Shown: positions 36,421-44,577, counted from the first letter of the stretch. The stretch is DNA of 64,000 nucleotides from Insolitispirillum peregrinum (GCF_900156605.1 NZ_FTOA01000002.1:496001-560000), one strand, 5' to 3'. Numbers and translations are program-made. Notes: generated by a model from the sequence alone, not told the origin.

Positions 36421-37407
36421 ATGGCAAAGCAAAAGCCGTTGGTCGTCGTTACCCGCCGACTGCCCGATGCCATCGAGACACGGATGATGGAGCTGTTCGA
36501 CTGCCGCCTGAACATGGATGACCATGCCTTCACGCGGGAAGAGTTGATCGCTGCCGTGGCCGAAGCCGATGTTCTGGTCCCCACCGTGACCGACCGCCTG
36601 GACAAAGGGGTGCTGGCGCAGGCCGGGCCGCAGTTGCGCCTGATTGCCAACTTTGGCAACGGGGTGGACCACATCGACCTCAACACCGCCCAGCAGCGCG
36701 GGATCACCGTCACCAACACCCCCGATGTGCTGACCGAAGACACCGCCGACATGACCATGGCGATGATCCTGTCGGTGCCGCGCCGGGTGTCGGAAGGCGA
36801 GCGCCTGATCCGGTCGGGCAAGTGGGAAGGCTGGTCGCCGACCCACATGCTGGGTCATCGCATCTGGGGCAAGCGTCTGGGGATCATCGGCATGGGCCGG
36901 ATCGGTCAGGCGGTGGCCCGCCGGGCGCGCGGCTTCGGGATGGCGATCCACTACCACAACCGCCAGCGCCTGCACCCGGAAATCGAACAGGAACTGGAAG
37001 CCACCTACTGGGAAAGCCTGGACCAGATGCTGGCCCGCACCGACGTGATCACCGTCCACTGCCCGCACACTCCGGCCACCTATCACCTGCTGTCGGCTCG
37101 CCGTCTGAAGCTGCTGCGCGAACACGCCTATGTGGTCAACACCGCCCGTGGGGAAGTGATCGACGAAAGCGCGCTGGTGCGCATGCTGCAACAGGGTGAA
37201 CTGGCCGGGGCGGCGCTGGACGTGTTCGAGCACGAGCCGAGCGTCAATCCCAAGCTGCTGGAAATGGACAACGTGGTCCTGCTGCCGCACATGGGCTCGG
37301 CGACCATCGAAGGCCGGGTGGACATGGGCGAAAAGGTTCTGGTCAACATCAAGACCTTTGTCGATGGCCACAAGCCGCCGGATCGGGTGCTGCCGAATCT
37401 GGTGTAA
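36421..37407 (+). CDS. D-2-hydroxyacid dehydrogenase (glyoxylate/hydroxypyruvate reductase type)
   Basis: A 328-residue NAD(P)-dependent dehydrogenase. The Rossmann motif is LGIIGMGRIGQAVARRARGFGM. The catalytic residues are Arg in VNTARGEVID, Glu in FEHEPSVNP and His in VLLPHMGSAT, all present. The N-terminal half (LRLIANFGNGVDHIDL; DTADMTMAMILSVPRRVSEGERLIRSG) matches glyoxylate reductases. It likely reduces glyoxylate or hydroxypyruvate, which would fit C2 metabolism, but this is inference. The ATG at 36421 is preceded by GGGGAAT. A clear terminator follows the stop. Confidence 0.9.
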   Translation: MAKQKPLVVVTRRLPDAIETRMMELFDCRLNMDDHAFTREELIAAVAEADVLVPTVTDRLDKGVLAQAGPQLRLIANFGNGVDHIDLNTAQQRGITVTNTPDVLTEDTADMTMAMILSVPRRVSEGERLIRSGKWEGWSPTHMLGHRIWGKRLGIIGMGRIGQAVARRARGFGMAIHYHNRQRLHPEIEQELEATYWESLDQMLARTDVITVHCPHTPATYHLLSARRLKLLREHAYVVNTARGEVIDESALVRMLQQGELAGAALDVFEHEPSVNPKLLEMDNVVLLPHMGSATIEGRVDMGEKVLVNIKTFVDGHKPPDRVLPNLV

Positions 37408-37416
37408 CTGCGCAAG

Positions 37417-37446
37417 GGGCCGGAGCGTTTTCCGGCCCTTTTGTTT
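37417..37446 (+). terminator. Terminator of the 2-hydroxyacid dehydrogenase gene
   Basis: GGGCCGGA (37417-37424, with one extra G) pairs with TCCGGCCC (37431-37438), followed by TTTTGTTTT. It lies 10 bp after the stop codon. Confidence 0.85.
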
Positions 37447-37455
37447 TAGGGGTGA

Positions 37456-38019
37456 TTAACGTACGCTCGTCTGGTCTGTGGCCTGCGGTTCGACCGGCCA
37501 GCGCAGGCGATGGACCACATGCGGCAGACCGGCAACGGTGGTGGTGCGCTCAAAGCTCATGCCGCAGGCCCGCATCACCCCCAGCGAGGCCGCGTTGTGC
37601 GGCTGGGTATAGGCCACCACGCTGCGCACCAGTCCGGTTGCCCGGACTTCCTCCAGACAGGCGCGGGCCATTTCACTGCCCAGACCTTCCCGCCACAGGC
37701 TGTGGCGCAGGGAATAGAGCAACTCCAGCTCCGGGGCGCCGTCCAGCATCACATAGCGGATGCCGGCCCACCCGGCAAAGGCCCCGCTGCCGCGCAGGAA
37801 AAACAGCCGCACACCAAAGCCGTGGGCCTTCCAGTGGCCGCTCAGGCTACGGGTGATGTCCAGCATGCGCGGCTCGTCGGCGGCTTTGCCATCGGCAGAC
37901 AGCCACATCATGGTCTGTGGTGACCCCAGAATATGGCGCAAATATCCCATGTCGCCATCGGTGGCCGGACGCCCCAGCAGGCGGGTGGTCTGAAGCTCCG
38001 GGGGCAGGGTCAACGTCAT
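37456..38019 (-). CDS. GNAT-family N-acetyltransferase
   Basis: A 187-residue acetyltransferase of the RimJ-like group (acetyltransf_3). It starts LQTTRLLGRPATDGDMGYL; the central sheet contains GSGAFAGWAGIRYVMLDGAPELELLYSLRHSLWREGLGSEMARACLE, with the acetyl-CoA loop WREGLGSEMA; and it ends in YTQPHNAASLGVMRACGMSFERT, where N-A-A-S and the GM segment are the RimJ hallmarks. The ATG at 38019 has AGGA 7 bp upstream; a longer frame to 38124 overlaps the start region of nothing and lacks similarity. Target unknown. Confidence 0.85.
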   Translation of the reverse strand: MTLTLPPELQTTRLLGRPATDGDMGYLRHILGSPQTMMWLSADGKAADEPRMLDITRSLSGHWKAHGFGVRLFFLRGSGAFAGWAGIRYVMLDGAPELELLYSLRHSLWREGLGSEMARACLEEVRATGLVRSVVAYTQPHNAASLGVMRACGMSFERTTTVAGLPHVVHRLRWPVEPQATDQTSVR

Positions 38020-38116
38020 GCTGGCATCCTTGCTCTGCACGTTTTCCGGGGAGGGGCTGGGAGAGACATGGGGACCGCTGCCCACAAAAGCAAACGCGGC
38101 ACACCCATCCCCCGCC

Positions 38117-39415
38117 TCAACCATAGAGCAGCGAGCAAATCATCACCGCTCCGGCTACCCCGGCGATATCGGCGATGATGCCGGTCCACACCGCATGACG
38201 CATCCGGCGGATGCCGACCGCACCAAAATAGACCGCCAACACATAAAACGTCGTTTCCGTTGACCCCTGAATGGTGCTGACCAGATAGCCGACATAGCTG
38301 TCTGGCCCGATGGCCGGATCATTGATGATCGAGGCCAGCACGGCAAAGGCTCCCGAGCCGGACAACGGACGCAGCAGGGCCATCGACAGGGCTTCGGCGG
38401 GCAGGCCAAATGGCGCGGTCAATGCCCCCAGTGGCGTCAGGATCACCTCCATTGCCCCCGAGGCGCGGAACATCGCCACCGCCACCAGAATCGCCACCAG
38501 ATAGGGAATGATGCGGATCGCCAACTGGAATCCGTCGCGGGCACCATCCACAAACACTTCATAGACCCGCACCCGCCGGACAGCGCCATAGCCCAGCAAC
38601 AGCATCGCCAGTCCGGGAATGATCCACGGCGCAATGGCCTTCCCCCACAGGATGGTCAGCGGGATGATCGAGAAAAAGGCCAGCAGGGCCACCGCCGACA
38701 CCCAGCCGGGATAGGCCCCGGTTTCGGTGGCGGGAAGGGGGGCGGAGGGTTCGGCTGGGGCTTCCTCGGGGGCAGGAACGGCGGACAGATCGATCGGAGT
38801 CGAACCCAGCGGGAAAAATCGCGCCAGCAGCTTGGCGGTAATGACGGCGGTCAGGGTTGACAGCGTGGTGGCGACCAGTGTGGTGGCGACAATACCCGCC
38901 GGGTCCTGCGAACCGGCGGCGGCGCGCAAGGCCACCACCCCGGTCGGCAACAGGGTGACCGACGAGGTGTTGATGGCCAGAAACAGCACCATCGCATTGC
39001 TGGCGGTTCCCTTGACCGGATTCAGCCGGTCAAGCTCCTGCATCGCCCGAATGCCGAACGGGGTGGCGGCATTGCCCAGTCCCAGCACATTGGCCGAGAT
39101 GTTCATGATCATTGCCCCCATCGCCGGATGGTTGGCCGGAACATCGGGGAACAGACGGATCAGGGCCGGACGCAGCAGGCGGGCGATGACCGCCAGCAAC
39201 CCGCCCGCCTCGGCCACTTTCATCAAACCCAGAAACAGCGTCATTGACCCGACCAGCCCGAGGGTCAGGGTCACCGCCCCGGCGGCACTGTCGAGCATCG
39301 CCTTGCTGAGGGCATCCATCGCCGACGGCATCCCCGCTGCCAGCGGATCAACGATCTGGTGATAGGCGGCAACCCCGAATGACAGGGCGATCAGGATGAA
39401 AAACAGGATATTCAC
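38117..39415 (-). CDS. Fused SpmA-SpmB nucleoside-recognition-domain membrane protein
   Basis: A 432-residue membrane protein with two gate (nucleoside recognition) domains, about residues 40-150 (LGLVGSMTLFLGLMKVAEAGGLLAVIARLL) and 270-400 (GFQLAIRIIPYLVAILVAVAMFRASGAME; ALLRPLSGSGAFAVLASIINDP). The first half is SpmA-like (GLGNAATPFGIRAMQEL), the second SpmB-like (GSTETTFYVLAVYFGAVGI). In Bacillus these are two spore maturation proteins; in Gram-negatives the fused form is of unknown function. A Pro/Glu-rich cytoplasmic linker joins the halves. The GTG at 39415 follows GAGGGG at a good distance. Confidence 0.88.
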   Translation of the reverse strand: MNILFFILIALSFGVAAYHQIVDPLAAGMPSAMDALSKAMLDSAAGAVTLTLGLVGSMTLFLGLMKVAEAGGLLAVIARLLRPALIRLFPDVPANHPAMGAMIMNISANVLGLGNAATPFGIRAMQELDRLNPVKGTASNAMVLFLAINTSSVTLLPTGVVALRAAAGSQDPAGIVATTLVATTLSTLTAVITAKLLARFFPLGSTPIDLSAVPAPEEAPAEPSAPLPATETGAYPGWVSAVALLAFFSIIPLTILWGKAIAPWIIPGLAMLLLGYGAVRRVRVYEVFVDGARDGFQLAIRIIPYLVAILVAVAMFRASGAMEVILTPLGALTAPFGLPAEALSMALLRPLSGSGAFAVLASIINDPAIGPDSYVGYLVSTIQGSTETTFYVLAVYFGAVGIRRMRHAVWTGIIADIAGVAGAVMICSLLYG

Positions 39416-39507
39416 GACAGCCCCTCGCCTTTGCCACACTGCAGTTGCGCAGGGTGCCGCTGTTCGTCACCGGCGGCAAGGGGAACTGTCGGGGTGGGGC
39501 GTCTGCG

Positions 39508-39612
39508 TTATTTGCGCATCACCTTGTAGAGCAGGAACCCGCCCAGTCCAAAGGTGATCAGCAGGATCAGGGCAAAGCCGCCGATGCTGTAAAAGAACAT
39601 GTCGTCGTACAT
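39508..39612 (-). CDS. 34-residue single-span membrane peptide
   Basis: A short gene not covered by ordinary length cut-offs. AGGAGG lies 5 bp before an ATG, and the reading frame ends at TAA. The peptide begins MYDDMFFYSIGG, continues as one hydrophobic helix (FALILLITFGLGGFLLY) and ends KVMRK, so it is a single-span membrane peptide with a positive C-terminus. It lies 92 bp upstream of the SpmA-SpmB gene on the same strand, which suggests an accessory subunit or leader for that protein. The perfect ribosome-binding site and membrane composition argue for a real gene; the function is unknown. Confidence 0.65.
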   Translation of the reverse strand: MYDDMFFYSIGGFALILLITFGLGGFLLYKVMRK

Positions 39613-39685
39613 GAGGACCTCCTGCACAGGATGGGGTGAACGACCCCATTAGAAAGCCCCTTCAAAAAGTGTGCATTGAAGTTCG

Positions 39686-40528
39686 TCAATCGAACGGCGT
39701 TTCTGTGCCCAACCGGTCGCGGGCCAGCTCTTCCCATCGTCTGGTCGCTTGCGGGTCCGGCAACAGGCGGCCATCGCAGCGGGCCACCTGCCGGACAGAC
39801 AGGGCGTTGCTGACCACCATCGCCCCGGCGCTGGCGAGGCTGGCGGGGGTCAGCGGTGCTTCTTCGGCCAGACCGGCGGCCAGAATCTGCTGGCGGCGCA
39901 CACCGGGCAAGGCGCCGTCACTGACCGGCGGGGTCAGCCAGCGCCCATCGAGATACAGGAACAGGCTGGCAATGGAGGTCTCCGCCACCCGCCCTTGCGT
40001 GTTGAGCAGCACCGCATCATCGGCTCCGGCGGCAGCGGCCTCCCGGCGGGCCAGCAGGCCGTCACCATAGTTCAGGCTTTTCAGCTGGGACATTGGCGAG
40101 AATTCGTTGCGGCGGGTGCTGGTGGCGGTGATCAGGCTCAGGCCGGGCAGGGCGAATCCGCTGGGGGTTGCCGCCGGGCTGACGGTGATCAGCAGCGTCG
40201 GCGTTTCCTGACCGGACGGCAGCAAGCCGCGCGGGCCACCGCTGCCGCGGGTCCAGGTCAGCCGCATCGAGCCGTGGCCCATCTGCGTGGCAATGATCAA
40301 CGCCGGGATTGCCTGCTCTTCGATGACGTCCCATGGCGGCTGGGGCAGCCCGAGGATATCGCAGCCATGGGTCAGCCGTTGACGATGGGCCGACCACAGG
40401 CAGGGCTGTCCTGCCCGGATGCGGATGGTTTCAAACAGGCCATCGCCGAGCAGAAAGCCGCGCTCACTGACCGGCAAGCGGGCATCTGCATCGCTGCACA
40501 GGCCATTCTGGAACCAGACCGGGGCCAT
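39686..40528 (-). CDS. pabC: Class IV aminotransferase: aminodeoxychorismate lyase PabC
   Basis: A 280-residue PLP fold-type IV enzyme that splits 4-amino-4-deoxychorismate to p-aminobenzoate and pyruvate for folate synthesis. SERGFLLGDGLFETIRIRAG begins the fold; the PLP lysine is in QLKSLNYGDGLLARREA; and GRVAETSIASLFLY contains the Glu contacting the pyridine nitrogen. The start codon overlaps the pabB stop (ATGA at 40525-40528), so it is translationally coupled to pabB. D-amino-acid or branched-chain aminotransferase activity is a less likely alternative, given that pabB is directly upstream. Confidence 0.88.
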   Translation of the reverse strand: MAPVWFQNGLCSDADARLPVSERGFLLGDGLFETIRIRAGQPCLWSAHRQRLTHGCDILGLPQPPWDVIEEQAIPALIIATQMGHGSMRLTWTRGSGGPRGLLPSGQETPTLLITVSPAATPSGFALPGLSLITATSTRRNEFSPMSQLKSLNYGDGLLARREAAAAGADDAVLLNTQGRVAETSIASLFLYLDGRWLTPPVSDGALPGVRRQQILAAGLAEEAPLTPASLASAGAMVVSNALSVRQVARCDGRLLPDPQATRRWEELARDRLGTETPFD

Positions 40529-41895
40529 CAGGCGGTCTCCTCACGGTCAGAGAGGGGGGGATCGTTGCTGACCGCCCGCAACAGGGGGGCAATTTTGATC
40601 ATCGCTTCCTGCCACTCGGCGGCGGGGTCGGAATCCGAGACAATGCCGCCGCCCGCCTGCGCCGCAATGCGCCCCGAGCGACCGACGACCAGCGAGCGAA
40701 TCAGGATCGAGCTGTCAAAGGCGCCATCGGCCCCCCACCACAGCAGGCTGCCGCAATACAGGCCCCGACGACACGGCTCCAGATCGCGCAACAGTTCCAT
40801 GGCATGAATCTTTGGCGCACCGGTGATCGAGCCACCGGGAAAGCTGGCCCGCAGCAGCGACAGCGCATCGTGCTGTTCGGTGAGCTGGCCGGTGACCACG
40901 CTGACCAGATGATGGACCGAGGGAAAACTTTCCAGCCCGCACAACACCGGTACCCGCACCGAACCCACCCGGCAGACCCGCGACAGGTCATTGCGCAGCA
41001 AATCGACGATCATCAGGTTTTCGGCCCGATCCTTGACGCTGGCCTGCAAGGCGGCGGCCTGCGCCTGATCGTCCTCGGGCGTGGTGCCCCGTGGCCGGGT
41101 GCCTTTGATTGGCCGGGCCTCGACCTGCCCGTCGGCAGATACCGCCACGAATCGCTCGGGCGAGGCCGAAAGAAGGTGCGCGCCGCCAAAACTGGCCATG
41201 GCGGCAAATGGCGCCGGGGATGCCAGCCGCAGGCGGCGGTACAGGTCCCACACCGGCAGGCAGTCGGGCATCTGGCCGCTGAACCGTTGGGTGACATTGG
41301 CCTGAAAAATCTCGCCGGCCCAGATGGCGGCAATGGCCTGACCGATCGCCTGTTCGGCCTCGGCGCGCGACTGGTCGGCGCTGAGGGTGGTGGCCAGCGG
41401 CGACAGCAGCGGCAGGGGAGTGTCTGCCGCTGTTCGCACGGTGGCGGCCAAAGCCTGTGCCTTGGCTCTGGCCGACGGTGCCGCACAGACCCAGGCGCGG
41501 CGCTGAACAGTATCAAAGGCGGCCACCACGTCATACAGCCCAAAGGCCGCCTCGGGGGTATCAACCTCGTCAGGGCGCGGGATGGGCAGACGTTCGAGAT
41601 GGCGACCGGCTTCATAGGACAGCCAGCCGACCACGCCGCCCTGAAATGGCGGTGCGGCAGGATCGGCAACCGGCGTTCCCCACGAATGCATCTGCTGGCG
41701 CAGGTCGGCCAGAGTGGCAAACGGGTCGTCCGGGTCAACCTCAAGACGGTCCGGGGCCACACACAGGTAACTCCACCGGCCCCGCCCTCCGGCGGACAGG
41801 GCCGACTCCAGCAACACTGCGCCCTCCTGCCCGGCAAAGGGCGCGAAAGCACGCACTGGCGAGCAATAGGGAATCGGCAGCATGACCCACGACAT
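40528..41895 (-). CDS. pabB: Aminodeoxychorismate synthase component I, PabB
   Basis: A 455-residue chorismate-binding enzyme (anthranilate synthase I family) that aminates chorismate to aminodeoxychorismate. RPIKGTRPRGTT carries the active-site Lys of the PabB type (anthranilate synthases have Ala in that place). GGSITGAPKIHAMELLRDLEPCRRG and ENLMIVDLLRNDLSRV are chorismate-site motifs. The N-terminal part (GGVVGWLSYEAGRHLERLP) is the regulatory subdomain. No pabA glutaminase gene is adjacent, so a TrpG/PabA elsewhere must supply ammonia. The frame runs through a four-base overlap into pabC. Confidence 0.93.
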   Translation of the reverse strand: MSWVMLPIPYCSPVRAFAPFAGQEGAVLLESALSAGGRGRWSYLCVAPDRLEVDPDDPFATLADLRQQMHSWGTPVADPAAPPFQGGVVGWLSYEAGRHLERLPIPRPDEVDTPEAAFGLYDVVAAFDTVQRRAWVCAAPSARAKAQALAATVRTAADTPLPLLSPLATTLSADQSRAEAEQAIGQAIAAIWAGEIFQANVTQRFSGQMPDCLPVWDLYRRLRLASPAPFAAMASFGGAHLLSASPERFVAVSADGQVEARPIKGTRPRGTTPEDDQAQAAALQASVKDRAENLMIVDLLRNDLSRVCRVGSVRVPVLCGLESFPSVHHLVSVVTGQLTEQHDALSLLRASFPGGSITGAPKIHAMELLRDLEPCRRGLYCGSLLWWGADGAFDSSILIRSLVVGRSGRIAAQAGGGIVSDSDPAAEWQEAMIKIAPLLRAVSNDPPLSDREETA

Positions 41896-41983
41896 TCACG
41901 GCCCCTGTGGTGGCGACTGGCAAGGGCTCAGGTTTGAACGCAAACGGTTCCGGGGGTCAAGGGGCTACTGTTCCGGCCCGTGA

Positions 41984-42226
41984 TCAGGAGCCGGAGGCAC
42001 AGTATTTCCGCCCGGCATGACGGCGTTCCAGCGGTCGGGCCGGGGCATCATGATCATAGAGCAGGGCTGCGGTTTGATACGGGGGGTGAGCAAGAGGAGA
42101 AAGCGGGGACGGCGGCGGATAGGGGTACCCCAGCATCGGAACCAGCAGGGATTTTGCGTCCGGCCCGCGAAGCAGCCGTAAAAGGCCGGAGCTGGGGGAA
42201 CGGGTATCGGTCTGGCTAGCGGTCAT
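41984..42226 (-). CDS. Small hypothetical protein, Pro-rich
   Basis: An 80-residue reading frame with a good Shine-Dalgarno site: GGGAGG ends 5 bp before its ATG at 42226. The peptide (RLLRGPDAKSLLVPMLGYPYPPPSPLSPLAHPPYQ) is Pro-rich and ends in a basic tail (RHAGRKYCASGS). I know no family for it. It is divergent from dps and 88 bp from the pabB start on the same strand, so it could share a transcript with pabB and pabC. Whether it is a real protein is uncertain. Confidence 0.4.
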   Translation of the reverse strand: MTASQTDTRSPSSGLLRLLRGPDAKSLLVPMLGYPYPPPSPLSPLAHPPYQTAALLYDHDAPARPLERRHAGRKYCASGS

Positions 42227-42281
42227 CGGATCCTCCCGGTCTGTGAGAAAACACAGTCGATGCGCTCGCCGCTTGTTTTGT

Positions 42282-42319
42282 TGCCGTTAGCGGCAGTTTG
42301 TTTCTTGCCGTTACCGGCA
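42282..42319. promoter_or_regulatory. Tandem 14-bp palindromes TGCCGTTA(G/C)CGGCA
   Basis: TGCCGTTAGCGGCA (42282-42295) and TGCCGTTACCGGCA (42306-42319) are near-identical inverted repeats whose centres are 24 bp apart (about two helical turns), so they face the same side of the DNA. They look like two binding sites for a dimeric regulator. They lie 55 bp upstream of the start of the small minus-strand gene at 42226 and about 300 bp from dps. Confidence 0.5.
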
Positions 42320-42515
42320 GGGCGGCGTTATGAAAGACCTTAGCATTCTTGTGACTGTTTCACCACCTGACCAACAGATAGACGGCTTGCGGAAAGGCTA
42401 TTCCTTTTGGATATTCAATCGTAAAATACGATTATAATGTATCTTATAATCAATTTTGCTCGACGGCGGTTCTGCCATACACTCTGACCTGTCCCAAGCA
42501 AGGGGAAGACGGCTC

Positions 42516-42532
42516 TGGTGGATGATCCACCA
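42516..42532. promoter_or_regulatory. Perfect 17-bp palindrome upstream of dps
   Basis: TGGTGGATGATCCACCA has 8-bp arms (TGGTGGAT/ATCCACCA) around a single central G. It lies 90 bp before the dps start in a segment with few other features. It is not followed by a T-run, so a protein binding site is likelier than a terminator. OxyR or Fur sites look different. Confidence 0.5.
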
Positions 42533-42621
42533 AGACCATATATGAAGTAAAGTTGCTATGGGGGTATCTGCCGGATGGAGCAGGCCCTGCATGGCGTAAT
42601 CAGGACGCGCAGGAGAGAACG

Positions 42622-43098
42622 ATGAATAGCCCCGCGATCAACATCGGTATTCCGGACGAAGACCGCCAGAAAATTGCCGCCGGTCTGTCCCGTCTGTTGG
42701 CCGACACCTATACCCTGTACCTGAAGACCCACAATTTCCACTGGAACGTCACCGGCCCGATGTTCAACACGCTGCACCTGATGTTCGAGCAGCAGTACAC
42801 GGAACTGTCGCTGGCGGTGGACCTGATTGCCGAACGAATCCGCGCTCTGGGCGTGGTGGCTCCGGGGACCTACCGTGAATTCGCCGCCCTGACCCGCATC
42901 AAGGAAGAAGACGGCGTGCCGAAGGCGGAGGCCATGCTGGCCATTCTGGTGGCCGATCAGGAAGCGGTGGTGCGCACCGCCCGTGAAATCTTCCCGCTGG
43001 CCGATGCCGCCAACGATGAACCGACCGCCGACCTGCTGACCCAGCGGATGCAGACGCACGAAAAGACTGCCTGGATGCTGCGCGCGATGCTGGGCTGA
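42622..43098 (+). CDS. dps: Dps family DNA-binding ferritin-like protein
   Basis: A 158-residue Dps. The ferroxidase-site signature is [20 protein letters not shown] with the His, followed by [25 protein letters not shown], which gives the Asp/Glu ligands across the dimer. It forms a dodecamer that stores iron and shields DNA in stationary or oxidative stress. The ATG at 42622 follows CAGGAGAG. The intergenic palindromes upstream are candidate control sites. A strong hairpin follows the stop. Length and sequence are ordinary for the family. Confidence 0.95.
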   Translation: MNSPAINIGIPDEDRQKIAAGLSRLLADTYTLYLKTHNFHWNVTGPMFNTLHLMFEQQYTELSLAVDLIAERIRALGVVAPGTYREFAALTRIKEEDGVPKAEAMLAILVADQEAVVRTAREIFPLADAANDEPTADLLTQRMQTHEKTAWMLRAMLG

Positions 43099-43154
43099 CC
43101 GCAAGGGCGGCTTGCAGCACAGGCCGACACAGACCACCATTTCCGCCTCGGTGG

Positions 43155-43178
43155 CAACCCGGAGTTTTCTCCGGGTTG
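43155..43178 (+). terminator. Hairpin after dps
   Basis: CAACCCGGAG (43155-43164) pairs perfectly with CTCCGGGTTG (43169-43178) around a TTTT loop. It is followed by TTCCGTTTC, a weak U-tract. It lies 57 bp after the dps stop. Confidence 0.65.
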
Positions 43179-43501
43179 TTCCGTTTCAAGGGAACGGCTC
43201 GACCGGCCTGTTCTGTCTGGCGATGATCTTTTTGGTGCTTTGTCTGCCTTAAAACCATTGTCTCTATATGGCTAAAGGGATGAAAAAAGCCCCTATTCAG
43301 CCGGTTTTGCAGAAAAAATCCATGAAAAGCGTTTTAGCAGAGGGGGTTACCCTTGACCTATCGCCTTTGCTTTGGCACCTTTTTCAGAAGCAAGACGGTT
43401 CTCTTGAGGAAGCGTGCCACGATCCCGGCAAGTGCCTGACAGCGTGGCGATATCCATCGCGTCCCTTTTCATAGTAGCCCCAAGCGGAGGCTGACCACGC
43501 C
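43179..43501. other. Gene-free stretch ahead of ihfB
   Basis: These 323 bp hold only a doubtful reading frame (43268-43474) without a ribosome-binding site. TTGACC at 43353-43358 could be a -35 box for ihfB, but no matching -10 box is clear. GGAGG (43487-43491) near the ihfB start is its likely ribosome-binding site, 11 bp from the ATG. Confidence 0.4.
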
Positions 43502-43789
43502 ATGACCAAGTCAGAGCTGATCGCACACATTGCGGAACGTAACCCGCATCTTTACCAGCGTGATGTTGAACGGATTGTCTCAACGATTTTCGACGAAATT
43601 GCCGCCGCCCTGTCTCGTGGGGACCGGGTTGAGCTGCGCGGCTTCGGGGCCTTTTCGGTCAAGAAGCGTGATGCTCGTCTGGGGCGCAACCCCCGGACCG
43701 GTGAATCGGTCGATGTGTCGGAAAAGTGCGTGCCGTACTTCAAGACCGGCAAGCAGCTGCGCGACCTGCTGAACGCAGACAGCGAATAA
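43502..43789 (+). CDS. ihfB: Integration host factor subunit beta
   Basis: A 95-residue HU/IHF-family DNA-bending protein. It carries the IHF-beta pattern MTKSELI at the start, [38 protein letters not shown] (the DNA-inserting Pro in the NPRTG arm) and [15 protein letters not shown] at the end. The partner IhfA is not in the window. It is followed by a terminator and a LapA-domain gene, the order usual in alphaproteobacteria. Upstream, where rpsA normally lies, is dps, so the region ahead of ihfB has been rearranged here. Confidence 0.95.
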   Translation: MTKSELIAHIAERNPHLYQRDVERIVSTIFDEIAAALSRGDRVELRGFGAFSVKKRDARLGRNPRTGESVDVSEKCVPYFKTGKQLRDLLNADSE

Positions 43790-43901
43790 GCCGGACAGGC
43801 CCGGGGAAGGCTCCGAGTGGATTGTCCGTCCAAAGGCATCCGTAAGGGAGCAGACCCGGGAGCCGGTGATGCTGCCGAATGTTCCCCGGCTGACCAACCA
43901 G

Positions 43902-43938
43902 AAGACACCAGGGCACTCCCTGCCGCTGGTGTCTTTTC
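43902..43938 (+). terminator. Terminator between ihfB and the LapA-domain gene
   Basis: AAGACACCAG (43902-43911) pairs perfectly with CTGGTGTCTT (43926-43935), followed by TTCCC. The stem has 10 bp and a 14-nt loop. The U-tract is short, so termination may be partial, letting some transcripts continue into the next gene 47 bp further. Confidence 0.65.
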
Positions 43939-43984
43939 CCATGGGGCTGGTGCGCTGGCCCTGTCTGATGCAAGGGAGACTGCC

Positions 43985-44314
43985 GTGAAAATCCTGTCCT
44001 GGCTGCTTGGTTTGCCGGTTGCGTTGCTGGCCATCGTGTTTGCGGTGGTCAATCGTCATGCTGTCACGGTCGATATCTGGCCGTTGCCATGGGATGTCAG
44101 TGCCCCGTTGTACCTGCTGGTTCTGGGGGCATTGGCCTTCGGGGTGATTCTGGGCAGCATCCTGACCTGGCTGGCCGGAGTCCCGGTGCGGGGCAAGGCG
44201 ACGCGGGAAAGCCGGCGGGCCAATGTGATGGCCTATCAGCTTGACCAGTTGAAGGTCGAAAACGAGGCCCTGCAAAAAGCCCGACAGACGGCGCTGCCGC
44301 GAATGGAACCGTGA
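43985..44314 (+). CDS. LapA-domain (DUF1049) membrane protein
   Basis: A 109-residue protein starting at GTG, with AGGGAG 6 bp upstream. Two membrane helices occupy about residues 4-23 (LSWLLGLPVALLAIVFAVV) and 41-63 (LYLLVLGALAFGVILGSILTWL), with the conserved N-R-x-x-V-T-V-D-x-x-P (NRHAVTVDIWPLPW) between. A basic helical tail (RKATRESRRANV...) follows. DUF1049/LapA (YciS) proteins work in lipopolysaccharide assembly with LapB in enterobacteria; in alphaproteobacteria the gene sits between ihfB and pyrF/trpF, as here apart from the insertion of several small genes. Its role is inferred from the family. Confidence 0.85.
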   Translation: MKILSWLLGLPVALLAIVFAVVNRHAVTVDIWPLPWDVSAPLYLLVLGALAFGVILGSILTWLAGVPVRGKATRESRRANVMAYQLDQLKVENEALQKARQTALPRMEP

Positions 44315-44320
44315 TCCGGC

Positions 44321-44423
44321 TAGACCAGCGTGCGTTAAATCCGGCGCAGGCACGCAGGTCTAGCCTTTTGTTCTATCGCATTGTTGTTGCGAAAACCGGT
44401 TCCCACTTTTCGTACAATGCTCT
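44321..44423 (+). repeat. TAGAGC-type repeat family 2, copy 2
   Basis: This element reads TAGACC-AGCGTGCGTTAAA...CGCAGGCACGCAGGTCTAGCC, then TTTTGTTC...GCATTGTTGTTGCGAAAACCGGTTCCCACTTTTCG...AATGCTCT. It is the same element, in direct orientation, as that at 57455-57558. It lies directly after the LapA-domain gene, at the left edge of the inserted block of small genes. Confidence 0.75.
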
Positions 44424-44577
44424 GGCCTGTCGCCCCCCTGTGGTCGCGGATGACCGGCAGAGTTATACGAATGCACTCATTATCATGGTGCATTTGGCCC
44501 CTTGTTCAGTGGTCTGTTAGCATGAATTCTGCATAGAGTGGCGGGATACAAGACCGTGACATGCTCAGGAGCCTATG

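Larger units (their letters stand above)
42227..42621. other. Gene-free control region upstream of dps
   Basis: This 395-bp divergent region holds tandem palindromes at 42282-42319, a perfect 17-bp palindrome at 42516-42532 and an A+T-rich block at 42400-42450. No other gene is seen. Confidence 0.5.

Noticed and set aside
43268-43474. A 68-codon frame between dps and ihfB.
   Set aside because: Lacks a ribosome-binding site, ends in unrelated low-complexity sequence and overlaps the presumed ihfB promoter.
44321-44423. Family 2 repeats as tRNA-like or rRNA-derived elements.
   Set aside because: They fold into hairpins but lack a T-loop GTTCRA and acceptor stem, and occur as inverted and partial copies, so they are intergenic repeats.
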